From JAZDCJ01 sp036311985 (lineage in GTDB: Bacteria > Actinomycetota > Actinomycetes > Actinomycetales > Micrococcaceae): a stretch of DNA of 64,000 nt. The translations under genes were made by a program, and so were the position numbers. The stretch's first letter is position 1, and every line of letters begins with the position of its first letter. The stretch lies in assembly GCF_036311985.1 (NCBI RefSeq), contig NZ_JAZDCJ010000013.1. One strand, written 5' to 3'. Below, piece after piece: positions 17,451-24,688 of the stretch. Below the pieces are notes generated by a model. That model was not told where the DNA came from. It made no database searches and saw nothing but the letters and a program-made list of their open reading frames with translations.

Positions 17451-17544
17451 GAAGATCTCCCGCTTCTCGGCGCCCGGACCGGCCCGAACACGGCGAGTCC
17501 GCGCGACTCGCCGACCCCACTCTCGGAGAAGTGGGAACTTCTGC
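17451..17544 (+). repeat. Family-2 structured repeat, copy H (94 bp)
   Basis: The ends are imperfect inverted repeats (GAAGATCTCCCGCTTCTC at the left, GAGAAGTGGGAACTTCTGC at the right). Inside is a perfect 9-bp hairpin, CGGCGAGTC/GACTCGCCG (17491-17513) with loop CGCGC. It aligns end to end with 18482-18575 and, inverted, with 26093-26185. It lies just upstream of the DUF559 gene. Confidence 0.7.
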
Positions 17545-17662
17545 AGCGCCCCCGACGCTGCTGCCCCCTCACAGCCCGGGGCTGACGGTTCCGGGAACGT
17601 TGCTGTCCACAGAACTCCGGCCGGCCGTCGCGCGGGATCGGCTTCGGCGGCTGGATGGATGC

Positions 17663-18508
17663 ATGGAGATCGAAGAGTTCATCCGTCAACGCGGGGGCGT
17701 CGTCAAGGTCGGGAGGCTCCTGGACGAGTACCCGCGCCACCTGGTCATCCGGGCGAGGGAGGGGCTGCTGCGTCCCGCGCGCGGATTGGTGGCGGTCCCC
17801 GGCTACCGCGCCGATGTCCTGACGGCCCTGAGGAACAACGGGGTCCTGACCTGCATCTCGGCGGCGAAGGACTACGGGCTGTGGCCCAACGACACCCCCG
17901 ACCGGCCCCACTTGGCGTGCAACCACAGCAGGGCCACGGGCGTGACGGTCCACCGCCGGTTCACCGACAAGCCCCCTGCCGGCCTTCCTCTGGCGTCGAT
18001 GCAGGACGTGGTACTCCACGCCTTGGGCTGTCTGCCACGCGTGCAGGCCGTGGGAATCGCCGAATCGGCCTTGCGGAAAGGGCTGGACCGGCAGATACTG
18101 CTGGGCCACCTCCAGACGAGCAAGCTCGGGACGCTGCGCCGCCGGCTCGAGGAGGCCGACGCCACCGCCGAGTCCTATCCGGAGCTGGCCATGCGGCTGG
18201 CACTGCGTGACCACGGCGTCCCCTTTGAGGCCCAAGCCAGGATCCCCACGCTCGGTCGGGTCGACTTCCTGATCTGCGGCGTACTGATCCTGGAGATCGA
18301 CGGGTTCGCCTACCACTCAACCCGCGATGCGAAGCGCCGGGACGACGAGCGGAACAACCGGGCCGCGGCGCTGGGCTACGCCACGTTGCGCTACCTGCCC
18401 GAGTTCGCCCAGTTCCAACCCGAGGCCGTCATCGCGGACATCAAGACGGTCCTCACCACACTGGGCGTCCTGCGCGACGATGAAGACTTCCCATTTCTCG
18501 CCGCCTGA
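17663..18508 (+). CDS. DUF559 (Vsr-like endonuclease fold) protein with AbiEi-like N-terminus
   Basis: 281 aa from ATG 17663. The N-terminal half resembles the winged-helix AbiEi/antitoxin-type domain seen in this actinobacterial family (MEIEEFIRQRGGVVKVGRLL, LTCISAAKDYGLW). The C-terminal half (about residues 190-275) is the DUF559 nuclease-like domain: VDFLICGVLILEIDGFAYH, KRRDDERNNRAAALGY and LRYLPEF, a PD-(D/E)xK-type pattern related to the Vsr repair endonucleases. Cellular role is not established. The gene is bracketed by two direct copies of a 94-bp palindromic repeat, and its last nine codons and stop lie inside the downstream copy. A DnaA-box-like CTGTCCACA (17603-17611) precedes it. 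A decayed relative lies at 48290-49079. Confidence 0.7.
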   Translation: MEIEEFIRQRGGVVKVGRLLDEYPRHLVIRAREGLLRPARGLVAVPGYRADVLTALRNNGVLTCISAAKDYGLWPNDTPDRPHLACNHSRATGVTVHRRFTDKPPAGLPLASMQDVVLHALGCLPRVQAVGIAESALRKGLDRQILLGHLQTSKLGTLRRRLEEADATAESYPELAMRLALRDHGVPFEAQARIPTLGRVDFLICGVLILEIDGFAYHSTRDAKRRDDERNNRAAALGYATLRYLPEFAQFQPEAVIADIKTVLTTLGVLRDDEDFPFLAA

Positions 18509-18575
18509 ACCGGCCGGCACCCGGCGCGTCCGGCCGACACGCCGAGCGGGCAAGGCGAGAACTGGGAAGGTCTGC
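18482..18575 (+). repeat. Family-2 structured repeat, copy F (94 bp)
   Basis: Terminal arms GAAGACTTCCCATTTCTCGC and GGCGAGAACTGGGAAGGTC are inverted repeats. The inner hairpin CGGCGCGTC/GACACGCCG (18522-18544) has one C-A mispair, which becomes G-U on the other strand. Direct orientation and same length as 17451-17544. It overlaps the end of the DUF559 gene, supplying its last codons and TGA stop. Confidence 0.7.
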
Positions 18576-18611
18576 ACGGGCCAGGCGGCAGGGCGACGCA
18601 GGTGGGGACGC

Positions 18612-18647
18612 GGAAGGGCCCCGCGGCGTTCGCCACGGGGCCCTTCC
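18612..18647. terminator. Terminator of the rplM-rpsI operon
   Basis: GGAAGGGCCCCG (18612-18623) pairs perfectly with CGGGGCCCTTCC (18636-18647) around a 12-nt loop. It is 30 bp past the rpsI stop on the minus strand. Confidence 0.75.
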
Positions 18648-18676
18648 AGCCGACGACCAGGTCGGCGCAAGCGGGT

Positions 18677-19177
18677 TTAGCGCTTGGAGTACTGCGAGGC
18701 CTTGCGGGCCTTCTTGAGACCGGCCTTCTTGCGCTCGATGACGCGGGCGTCACGGGTCAGGAAGCCGGCCTTCTTCAGGGCCGGGCGGTTGTTCTCGCGG
18801 TCGATCTCGTTCAGCGAGCGGGCAACGCCCAGGCGCAGCGCGCCGGCCTGGCCGGAGTCGCCGCCGCCGTGGATGCGGGCGATGACGTCGTACGCGCCAT
18901 CAAGCTCGAGGAGCTTGAACGGCTCGTTGACTTCCTGCTGGTGCAGCTTGTTCGGGAAGTAGTCCTCGAGCGAGCGGCCGTTGATGGTCCACTGGCCGGA
19001 GCCCGGGACGACGCGGACGCGGGCGATGGCCTGCTTGCGGCGGCCAACGGCTCCACCGGCAACGGTCAGCGCCGGGCGCTCCTTGACGACGGTCTCCTCG
19101 ACCGAGGAAGACTCAGAGGTGTAGGCCGTGGGGGCCTGACCCTCGAATTCATTCAGCTCTTCAGTGTTCTGAGCCAC
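18677..19177 (-). CDS. rpsI: 30S ribosomal protein S9 (uS9)
   Basis: 166 aa. Head-domain protein of the small subunit whose basic C-terminal tail reaches the P-site tRNA. The conserved body runs from GRRKQAIARVRVVPGSG through IHGGGDSGQAGALRLGVAR and DARVIERKKAGLKKARKA to the terminal SQYSKR, the residues that touch tRNA. About 40 acidic, Ser/Thr-rich N-terminal residues precede the body, an extension usual in actinobacteria. It lies 41 bp after rplM, and a strong terminator follows. Confidence 0.97.
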   Translation of the reverse strand: MAQNTEELNEFEGQAPTAYTSESSSVEETVVKERPALTVAGGAVGRRKQAIARVRVVPGSGQWTINGRSLEDYFPNKLHQQEVNEPFKLLELDGAYDVIARIHGGGDSGQAGALRLGVARSLNEIDRENNRPALKKAGFLTRDARVIERKKAGLKKARKASQYSKR

Positions 19178-19218
19178 GATTCTCCTTGAAAACTTGTCTC
19201 TTGTTTCGGGGCCCAGCG

Positions 19219-19662
19219 CTACTGCGCGACCTGGGTGATGTCGAAGGCCTTCGGCTGCTGGGCAGCGTGCGGGTGCTCGGCACCGCGGTAGACCTTGAGC
19301 TTGGACAGCTGCTGGGCAGCCAGGGAGTTCTTCGGGAGCATGCCCTTGACGGCCTTCTCCACGGCCTGAACCGGGTTCTTCTCGAGAAGCTCGGCGTAGC
19401 TCACGGACTTGAGGCCGCCCGGGAAGCCGGAGTGGCGGTAGGCGCGCTTCTGCTCGAGCTTGGCACCCGTCAGGGCGACCTTCTCGGCGTTGATGATGAT
19501 GACGAAATCGCCCATGTCCATGTGGGGGGCGAAGGTCGCCTTGTGCTTGCCACGCAGCAGAGTTGCGGTCTGGCTGGCGAGGCGGCCCAGAACGACGTCA
19601 GTGGCGTCAATGACGTGCCACTGGCGGTCTGCGTCGCCGGGCTTCGGAGTGTACGTACGCAC
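19219..19662 (-). CDS. rplM: 50S ribosomal protein L13 (uL13)
   Basis: 147 aa; early-assembly large-subunit protein. Conserved blocks: WHVIDATDVVLGRLASQTAT, GDFVIIINAEKVALTG, YRHSGFPGGLK, AVKGMLPKNSL and KVYRGAEHPHAAQQP. The start is GTG 19662 with GAAGG 8 nt upstream. First gene of the rplM-rpsI pair. Its long leader (19663-19960) has no obvious match to the L13-binding leader of other phyla. Confidence 0.97.
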   Translation of the reverse strand: MRTYTPKPGDADRQWHVIDATDVVLGRLASQTATLLRGKHKATFAPHMDMGDFVIIINAEKVALTGAKLEQKRAYRHSGFPGGLKSVSYAELLEKNPVQAVEKAVKGMLPKNSLAAQQLSKLKVYRGAEHPHAAQQPKAFDITQVAQ

Positions 19663-19960
19663 AGTAATTGCCTTCGTTTCCTTAGATACTGGTCAAGCGC
19701 CCGTCCGGCAGCAGCGGTGAGATCCACTACCAGCCAAGCACTGTGTTCTTGAGTTGCGCTCTACCAGTTCATCAGGTGAGGACTGATTCCAACCGGCCGC
19801 CCAAGGCTGCCCGCACGCCCCGCAGACCAGGGCCCTGCAACTGGGCCGTCACGCGAAGCGAGTGATGTCGGGCAAAAGGACACGCACTGCAGCCAACAAC
19901 TTTACGGCATTAACGCCCCGCAGCCAAAAGCACAAGTCGCCTCGAGCATCCCGCGCCGGG
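19663..19960. other. rplM leader/promoter region
   Basis: About 300 bp without a gene upstream of rplM. It is less GC-rich than its surroundings near 19870-19935, consistent with a promoter. GTTGCGCTCTACCAG (19753-19767) resembles a tRNA D-arm on the minus strand, but the other arms are missing. I could not define a convincing leader structure by eye. Confidence 0.4.
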
Positions 19961-20008
19961 GACGACGACGGGGCCCGCCTGCGCTGCGCAGGCGGGCCCC
20001 GGCGTCGT
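19961..20008. terminator. Near-perfect long hairpin terminator carrying the GCCCCGGCGTCGT motif
   Basis: Positions 19961-19984 pair with 19985-20008 with a single mismatch over about 22 bp and a minimal loop at CTGCGCTGCGCAG. It lies just past the stop of the leftward deacetylase gene (20031). Its right arm contains GCCCCGGCGTCGT, the 13-mer that recurs across the window. Confidence 0.7.
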
Positions 20009-20030
20009 ACGCGAGGCTACCGGGCCGGCG

Positions 20031-21596
20031 TCACGAGCCCGTCGAGCCGGTCAGCGTTCCGAGCGCGTCCCGCAGGAACGCCGGCGGGCGCAGCCAGCCG
20101 TTATCGTTCGCCGAGAGCTCGCCGTTGGACGTGAGCGCGTAGTCGTCCGTGACGATCGAGCCCTCGTCCACAAGCGCCAGGCCGAAGCTGATCGCCGTGT
20201 GACCCTCCGGGATCACGGGCGTGGTCCACACCGCTTCCCGCACCTTGTCCGAGGCCCGGAAGAACGGGCTCGCCTGCCAGTAGTCCCACCGCCCGTCCAC
20301 CGTGCGCAGGTAGACCACGAACTGCGGGTCCCCCGTGCCCTGGTAGTGCGTGCGGAGCGTGTAGCTGTGCCCCGGCTCCACGATGGGGCTGCACTCGCCG
20401 AGGTCCATGCGCAGCAGCAGCTTCGCGTCGCCGTCGACGTGGTCCGCCACCGTCACCCGGTACGCGGTGTCCCCGCGCAGCCCCGGGCTGACCCGCGTGA
20501 ACGACGCCGTGTTCTTGCCGTAGCCGGCCGCCTCCCAGCACACCGGATACGCCTCGTTGTCCAGCATCTCCAATCCCGGGTTCACGACCCCGGCGCTGCC
20601 CGTGTCCGGGACCGACGGGTCCGGGCCGTCCACGGCCGCCTTCTCCTCGCCGCCGACCACCTCGTCCACCGTGCGCACGATCGTGCCGCGTGCCTCGCGC
20701 TCCTTGAGCCACGCCATGTACTCCTCGAAGACCTGCGGATCGACCGAGATCCCGCCACAGCTGCCCTCGCAGACCGTGTGGAACGTCATCTGCACCCAGC
20801 CTCCGCCGTTCGCCTCCGCGCCGAGCACCGGCGCCTTGAGGTCCTCGAGCGTCCAGTCCTCGTTCACCATCTGCGGCGCCTTGGTCAGGAACGGCTCGTC
20901 CGGAACCAGCTTCTCGGCCGTCGGGCACGCCCCGCAGGAGAAGTCCGTGGCCGTGCCGCCGAGACCGCGGGCCGTGTTGTAGCCGCACTCCTCCGCCGCG
21001 TCCCGCACGCCCTGGGTGCTCGCCGCGTTCGGATACGCGAAGCTCGTGGTCCTGAAGCCCCAGCCCATGAGCATCGCCCGGTCCAGGCAGATCTGCCGGG
21101 CGGCCTCGTCCACCGGGACCTTGTCCAGCTCCACGTGCTGGTAGCCGTGGCCGCCGAGCTCGTGCCCCGCCGCGTACAGCCGGTTCAGGTCCTCGAGGTC
21201 GAGGTAGCCGTCGAAGCCCGTCGACCCGGAGTTCACGAAGAACGTCCCCAGGAGCCCGTGGCGCTCCATCACCTCCGCGGCGATCAGCTGGTCCTTGGTG
21301 CCGTCGTCGAACGTCAGGCTCACCACTGTGCTGCCGTCGACCGGCAGCCCCGCCGACGTCAGCGGCACCTGCCGGGCCAGGCCCACCGGGTCCGGCTCCG
21401 TCGTCGCACGCTTCTGCCCGCCGGCCAGCCGCGTCGACGGGCTCGGGCCCGCGGCCGCCGGCTCCCCCGAATCCCCGGCGAGCGCCGGGAACAGGGTGAC
21501 CGCGACCGGGACCGCCATCACCGCGACCAGCAGCACGGTCAGGATCAGCAGCGGAACCCTCCAAACGCCCCTTCGTCTGGATGTCGGTTCTGTCAT
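20031..21596 (-). CDS. Polysaccharide deacetylase (CE4) with N-terminal membrane anchor
   Basis: 521 aa. The N-terminus has a basic stretch and one hydrophobic helix (VPLLILTVLLVAVMAVPVAV), so it is a type II membrane or secreted protein. The NodB/CE4 domain spans about residues 85-330: SLTFDDGTKD supplies the catalytic base and metal Asp, GGHGYQHVELD the H-x3-H metal ligands, and SFAYPNA corresponds to motif 3. The C-terminal 170 residues look like a beta-sandwich carbohydrate-binding module (NPGLEMLDNEAYPVCWE onward). It probably de-N-acetylates a surface polysaccharide. Located beside nucleotide-sugar and GT2 genes, so it likely acts on their product. Confidence 0.85.
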   Translation of the reverse strand: MTEPTSRRRGVWRVPLLILTVLLVAVMAVPVAVTLFPALAGDSGEPAAAGPSPSTRLAGGQKRATTEPDPVGLARQVPLTSAGLPVDGSTVVSLTFDDGTKDQLIAAEVMERHGLLGTFFVNSGSTGFDGYLDLEDLNRLYAAGHELGGHGYQHVELDKVPVDEAARQICLDRAMLMGWGFRTTSFAYPNAASTQGVRDAAEECGYNTARGLGGTATDFSCGACPTAEKLVPDEPFLTKAPQMVNEDWTLEDLKAPVLGAEANGGGWVQMTFHTVCEGSCGGISVDPQVFEEYMAWLKEREARGTIVRTVDEVVGGEEKAAVDGPDPSVPDTGSAGVVNPGLEMLDNEAYPVCWEAAGYGKNTASFTRVSPGLRGDTAYRVTVADHVDGDAKLLLRMDLGECSPIVEPGHSYTLRTHYQGTGDPQFVVYLRTVDGRWDYWQASPFFRASDKVREAVWTTPVIPEGHTAISFGLALVDEGSIVTDDYALTSNGELSANDNGWLRPPAFLRDALGTLTGSTGS

Positions 21597-21894
21597 GACT
21601 TCACTTCCTTACGGTCCTGCGCGGAATCCCCCACGCTTCCTTGAAGGCTGCGGCGCGACGCCGCCTCCCGTAGTGCTCGCGGACGGGTCCCCTCCGTCCG
21701 TTCGGCCGCCGTGGACTCCTCCGCGGCTCCCCCGGCCGGTGCCGTGCGCGTCGCGTGCGGCGCGTGCAGCGGGTTAAAAGCAGGGCGGCCGGCGTTTGGG
21801 GGGTTACGCCGGCCGCCCCTCAGCGGCCACCCGGGGGCGGCCGCGACTGTGGGGGCGCGTCCCGGGCCCAAGCCCGGGACCGCCCGGTGGCGGC
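21597..21894. other. Intergenic region between deacetylase and epimerase genes
   Basis: About 300 bp, no gene seen. It contains the terminator at 21783-21818 and, closer to the deacetylase start, a GC-rich leader including TTAAAAGC (21774-21781), the only AT-rich patch. Confidence 0.4.
21783..21818. terminator. Perfect hairpin downstream of the epimerase gene
   Basis: GGGCGGCCGGCGT (21783-21795) pairs perfectly over 13 bp with ACGCCGGCCGCCC (21806-21818). It is 77 bp past the epimerase stop and ends the leftward dehydrogenase-epimerase transcript before the deacetylase gene's own promoter. Confidence 0.75.
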
Positions 21895-22920
21895 CTATCC
21901 CGCGGCCGCGAGGGGCGCCAAGGCGCCCGGCTTGCCCATGAGCCGCGCCTCGAGCGAACCCCGCTGGCGCAGGTCCTCGGCCACGAGGTCGATGATCCGA
22001 TCAACATTGGTCCCCGGGACGAACCCGATCAGGCCGTTCGCCTTGGAGTTGTTCGGCACGCGGCGGCGCATGTCCTCGTAGCCCGGCGAGTACGCCTGCT
22101 CGTAGGGCACGAGCGTGATGGAGCTGTCGCTCCCCGTGCGCTCGACGATGCGCTCGGCCAGCTCCAGGATGCTGACCTCCTGCGCGCCGCCCAGGTTGAA
22201 CGCCTGGCCGAACGCCGACTCCTGCCCGGACAGCCGCACGAGGGCCGGGACGACGTCGCCCACGTAGGAGAAGCAGCGGCTCTGCAGTCCGTCTCCGAAC
22301 ACCGTCAGCGGGGCACCGGCGAGCGCCTGGCCCACGAGGTTCGGCACGACCATGCCGTAGCGGCCGGTCTGGCGGGGGCCGACGGTGTTGAACAGGCGCA
22401 CGATCGCGACCTTCAGGCCCAGCTCCGACCAGTAGGCGTGCGCGAACGCCTCGTCGATGCCCTTGGCGCCCGCGTACGTCCAGCGGGACTTCAGCGCCGA
22501 ACCGAGGATCCGGTCCGCCTCCTCGTCCAGGGAGTCCGAGGCGTTCTTGCCGTAGACCTCGCTCGTGGAGGCGAGCACGAGCACGGCGTCCTCCGCGAGC
22601 GCTGCGTTCAACACGTTCTCCGTGCCGTGGATGTTGGTGCGCAGGCTCTGCAACGGCTGCTCGACGATCAGCTGCACGCCGACCGCCGCGGCGAGGTGGA
22701 ACACCCGGTCGGCGCCGGCGACCGCGCGGCGCACGGCCTCCTGGTCCAGGACGGAGCCCTCGATGAAGCTGAAGGACTCGCTGTCCAGGGCCTCGGCGAG
22801 GTTGTCGAGGCTGCCCGTGGAGAGGTCGTCGAGGACGGTGACCTCGTCGCCCTCGGCCAGGAGGTAGTCGGTGAGGTGGCTGCCGATGAATCCGGCGCCG
22901 CCGGTGATGGTGGTCTTCAT
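21895..22920 (-). CDS. NAD-dependent nucleotide-sugar epimerase/dehydratase (extended SDR)
   Basis: 341 aa. Start ATG 22920 with AAGGGAG about 8 nt upstream; the protein opens directly with the NAD-binding MKTTITGGAGFIGSHLTDY (GxxGxxG). The catalytic triad is present: Ser/Thr in VLASTSEVYG, then WTYAGAKGIDEA, where the canonical Y-x3-K is YAGAK. VRLFNTVGPRQ and GDGLQSRCFSYVGDVV are typical substrate-loop motifs of UDP-glucuronate decarboxylase/epimerase-like enzymes. It follows the dehydrogenase by 52 bp, suggesting it acts on a UDP-uronic acid. The exact sugar cannot be read from sequence. Confidence 0.85.
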   Translation of the reverse strand: MKTTITGGAGFIGSHLTDYLLAEGDEVTVLDDLSTGSLDNLAEALDSESFSFIEGSVLDQEAVRRAVAGADRVFHLAAAVGVQLIVEQPLQSLRTNIHGTENVLNAALAEDAVLVLASTSEVYGKNASDSLDEEADRILGSALKSRWTYAGAKGIDEAFAHAYWSELGLKVAIVRLFNTVGPRQTGRYGMVVPNLVGQALAGAPLTVFGDGLQSRCFSYVGDVVPALVRLSGQESAFGQAFNLGGAQEVSILELAERIVERTGSDSSITLVPYEQAYSPGYEDMRRRVPNNSKANGLIGFVPGTNVDRIIDLVAEDLRQRGSLEARLMGKPGALAPLAAAG

Positions 22921-22972
22921 GGTGTGGCTCCCTTGTGGCTGCTGTTTCTTTTGCGGCTTCGAGATGTGGTGG

Positions 22973-24364
22973 TCAGAGGGCGATGCTGCCGGGCACGTCC
23001 GTGGCGCGGTAGGTCGCGTCCAGGACGATCGCGCGGGGGTCGATCCAGTCCAGGTCCACGGCGGAGTGGCGCGTGTGCAGCAGCACCAGGTCCGCGCCGA
23101 AGCCGGCCGGGTCCTCGACGTGGGCGAGGCGCTCACCGCCGAAGTCGATCGCCGCGAAGTGCGGGTCGTGGTAGCCGACGTCGGCGCCCATGGCCCGCAG
23201 CTCGGTGATGATCTCCAGGGCCGGCGACTCGCGCAGGTCGGCGACGTCCGGCTTGTAGGAGACGCCGAGGACCAGGACGCGGGCGTCCCGGATGCCGGCG
23301 CCGGCGCCGGAGAGGACCTCCCGCACGCGGTCCGCCGTGCGGCCCGGGCGCTGCGAGATCGCCGTCATGGCCTGCTCGATGACCGGCGCCCCGCGGTGGC
23401 GCTTGCGCAGCTGCCACAGCAGGTAGTGCGGATCGCACGGGATGCAGTGCCCTCCGACGCCCGGCCCCGGGTAGAACGCCATGAAGCCGTAGGGCTTGGT
23501 CGCCGCGGCGTCGATGACCTCCGTGACGGAGACGTCCAGGTCCCGGCAGGCCTCGGCGAACTCATTGATCATGGCGATGTTCACGGCCCGGAAGGTGTTC
23601 TCCAGGAGCTTGGTCATCTCCGCGGCCTCCATCGAGGCGACGGTGTGGGTCCTGTGGGCGTAGCGCGAGATCAACGCGTGGGCCTTGGCCGCGCAGGCGC
23701 GCGTCGCCCCGCCGATGACGCGCGGCACGTCCTCCTGCGCGAAGCGCGTGTTGCCGGGGTCGATGCGCTCGGGGCTGAAGGCGACGAAGACGTCGGTTCC
23801 GGCCTCGAGGCCGCGCGCCGCGAGCGGCTCGACGAGCAGGTCCCGTGTGCACCCGGCATAGGTCGTGGAGGTCAGCATGAGCAGCTGCCCCGCGACGGCG
23901 GTGTCCACGACCATGGCGCAGGCGCCGCGCAGGATCTTCAGGTCCGGCACCTGGTGGGCGTCGATCGGCGTCGGGACGCAGACGATCACCGCGGCCGCGG
24001 CCTGGATCACCGAGGTGTCCTGCGTGAGCAGGAAGTGCTCGTCCTCGAGGGCCTCGTCGAGGCGGGCCCGGTCCGATTCGACGAGGTCCGCGCGGTAACT
24101 GAAGATCTCCTCGAGCCGGCGGGCGCTGACGTCGACGCCGAGGACGCGGGCGCCGGCGGCGTGGAAGGCCAGGGCCGTGGGCAGGCCCACGTATCCGAGG
24201 CCGACGATCGCGACATCGAAGTCGAACCGCCGCTGGCCCGCCTCGATGCGTACTGCTTCCTCGAGCCCCGTCGGCCGCTCCGGGCGGAGCGCGGCGCCGG
24301 GAGCGCTGGTAGTTGCCGCCGCAAGGGTTCCCTGAGCAGACGTGGTGGAGGCAATGGTGGTCAT
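22973..24364 (-). CDS. Nucleotide-sugar dehydrogenase (UDP-Glc/UDP-ManNAc DH family)
   Basis: 463 aa from ATG 24364, preceded by GGAAGTAGGAAC; an ATG 21 bp upstream is less likely. Oxidises C6 of a UDP-sugar to the uronic acid with two NAD+. The Rossmann motif is VAIVGLGYVGLPTALAF. CVPTPID, TSTTYAGCTRDL, SPERIDPGN and KLLENTFRAVNIAMINE are family blocks, and the catalytic Cys lies in PGPGVGGHCIPCDPHYL; GVSYKPDVADLRESPA begins the C-terminal domain. The pattern resembles WecC/WbpA-type (UDP-HexNAc) slightly more than UDP-glucose enzymes, but this is not certain. It diverges from the GT2 gene. Confidence 0.88.
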   Translation of the reverse strand: MTTIASTTSAQGTLAAATTSAPGAALRPERPTGLEEAVRIEAGQRRFDFDVAIVGLGYVGLPTALAFHAAGARVLGVDVSARRLEEIFSYRADLVESDRARLDEALEDEHFLLTQDTSVIQAAAAVIVCVPTPIDAHQVPDLKILRGACAMVVDTAVAGQLLMLTSTTYAGCTRDLLVEPLAARGLEAGTDVFVAFSPERIDPGNTRFAQEDVPRVIGGATRACAAKAHALISRYAHRTHTVASMEAAEMTKLLENTFRAVNIAMINEFAEACRDLDVSVTEVIDAAATKPYGFMAFYPGPGVGGHCIPCDPHYLLWQLRKRHRGAPVIEQAMTAISQRPGRTADRVREVLSGAGAGIRDARVLVLGVSYKPDVADLRESPALEIITELRAMGADVGYHDPHFAAIDFGGERLAHVEDPAGFGADLVLLHTRHSAVDLDWIDPRAIVLDATYRATDVPGSIAL

Positions 24365-24688
24365 GTCGATGTTCCTACTTCCCAAGTTGGATCCGACCGG
24401 ATGCTGGCCCCAAGGGCCCGGCGGGCCTGTCCGTTCCCCTTACTCGACAGGCAGATCCCGCGCCGGAACCTCCCAGGGGCTCCGCCGGCCTTTCCACTCT
24501 GCGCCGCCCCGCCACCGCGCCCCAAGCCCCGGCCGCGGATCGTGTGGGTGCCCACCGCGGCCCCGCAAAACGGTGTGGTGAACCGCACACGGGACGCTCG
24601 CGGGGCCGGGACCGCCGCACCTACGCTGAAGGAGCCCGGACGGCTCTCGCACGCCCCGGACCACCGCACCTTGGAGGGAATGGCACCG
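24365..24688. promoter_or_regulatory. Divergent control region between dehydrogenase and glycosyltransferase
   Basis: 324 bp with no gene. It serves both polysaccharide transcription units. TACGCT (24622-24627) about 60 bp before the GT2 start is a weak -10 candidate; no clear operator was found. Confidence 0.35.

Noticed and set aside
19753..19767. tRNA-like D-arm sequence on the minus strand in the rplM leader
   Set aside because: The GGTAGAGC block is present but there is no matching D-stem, anticodon or T-arm at the right distances, so it is not a tRNA gene.
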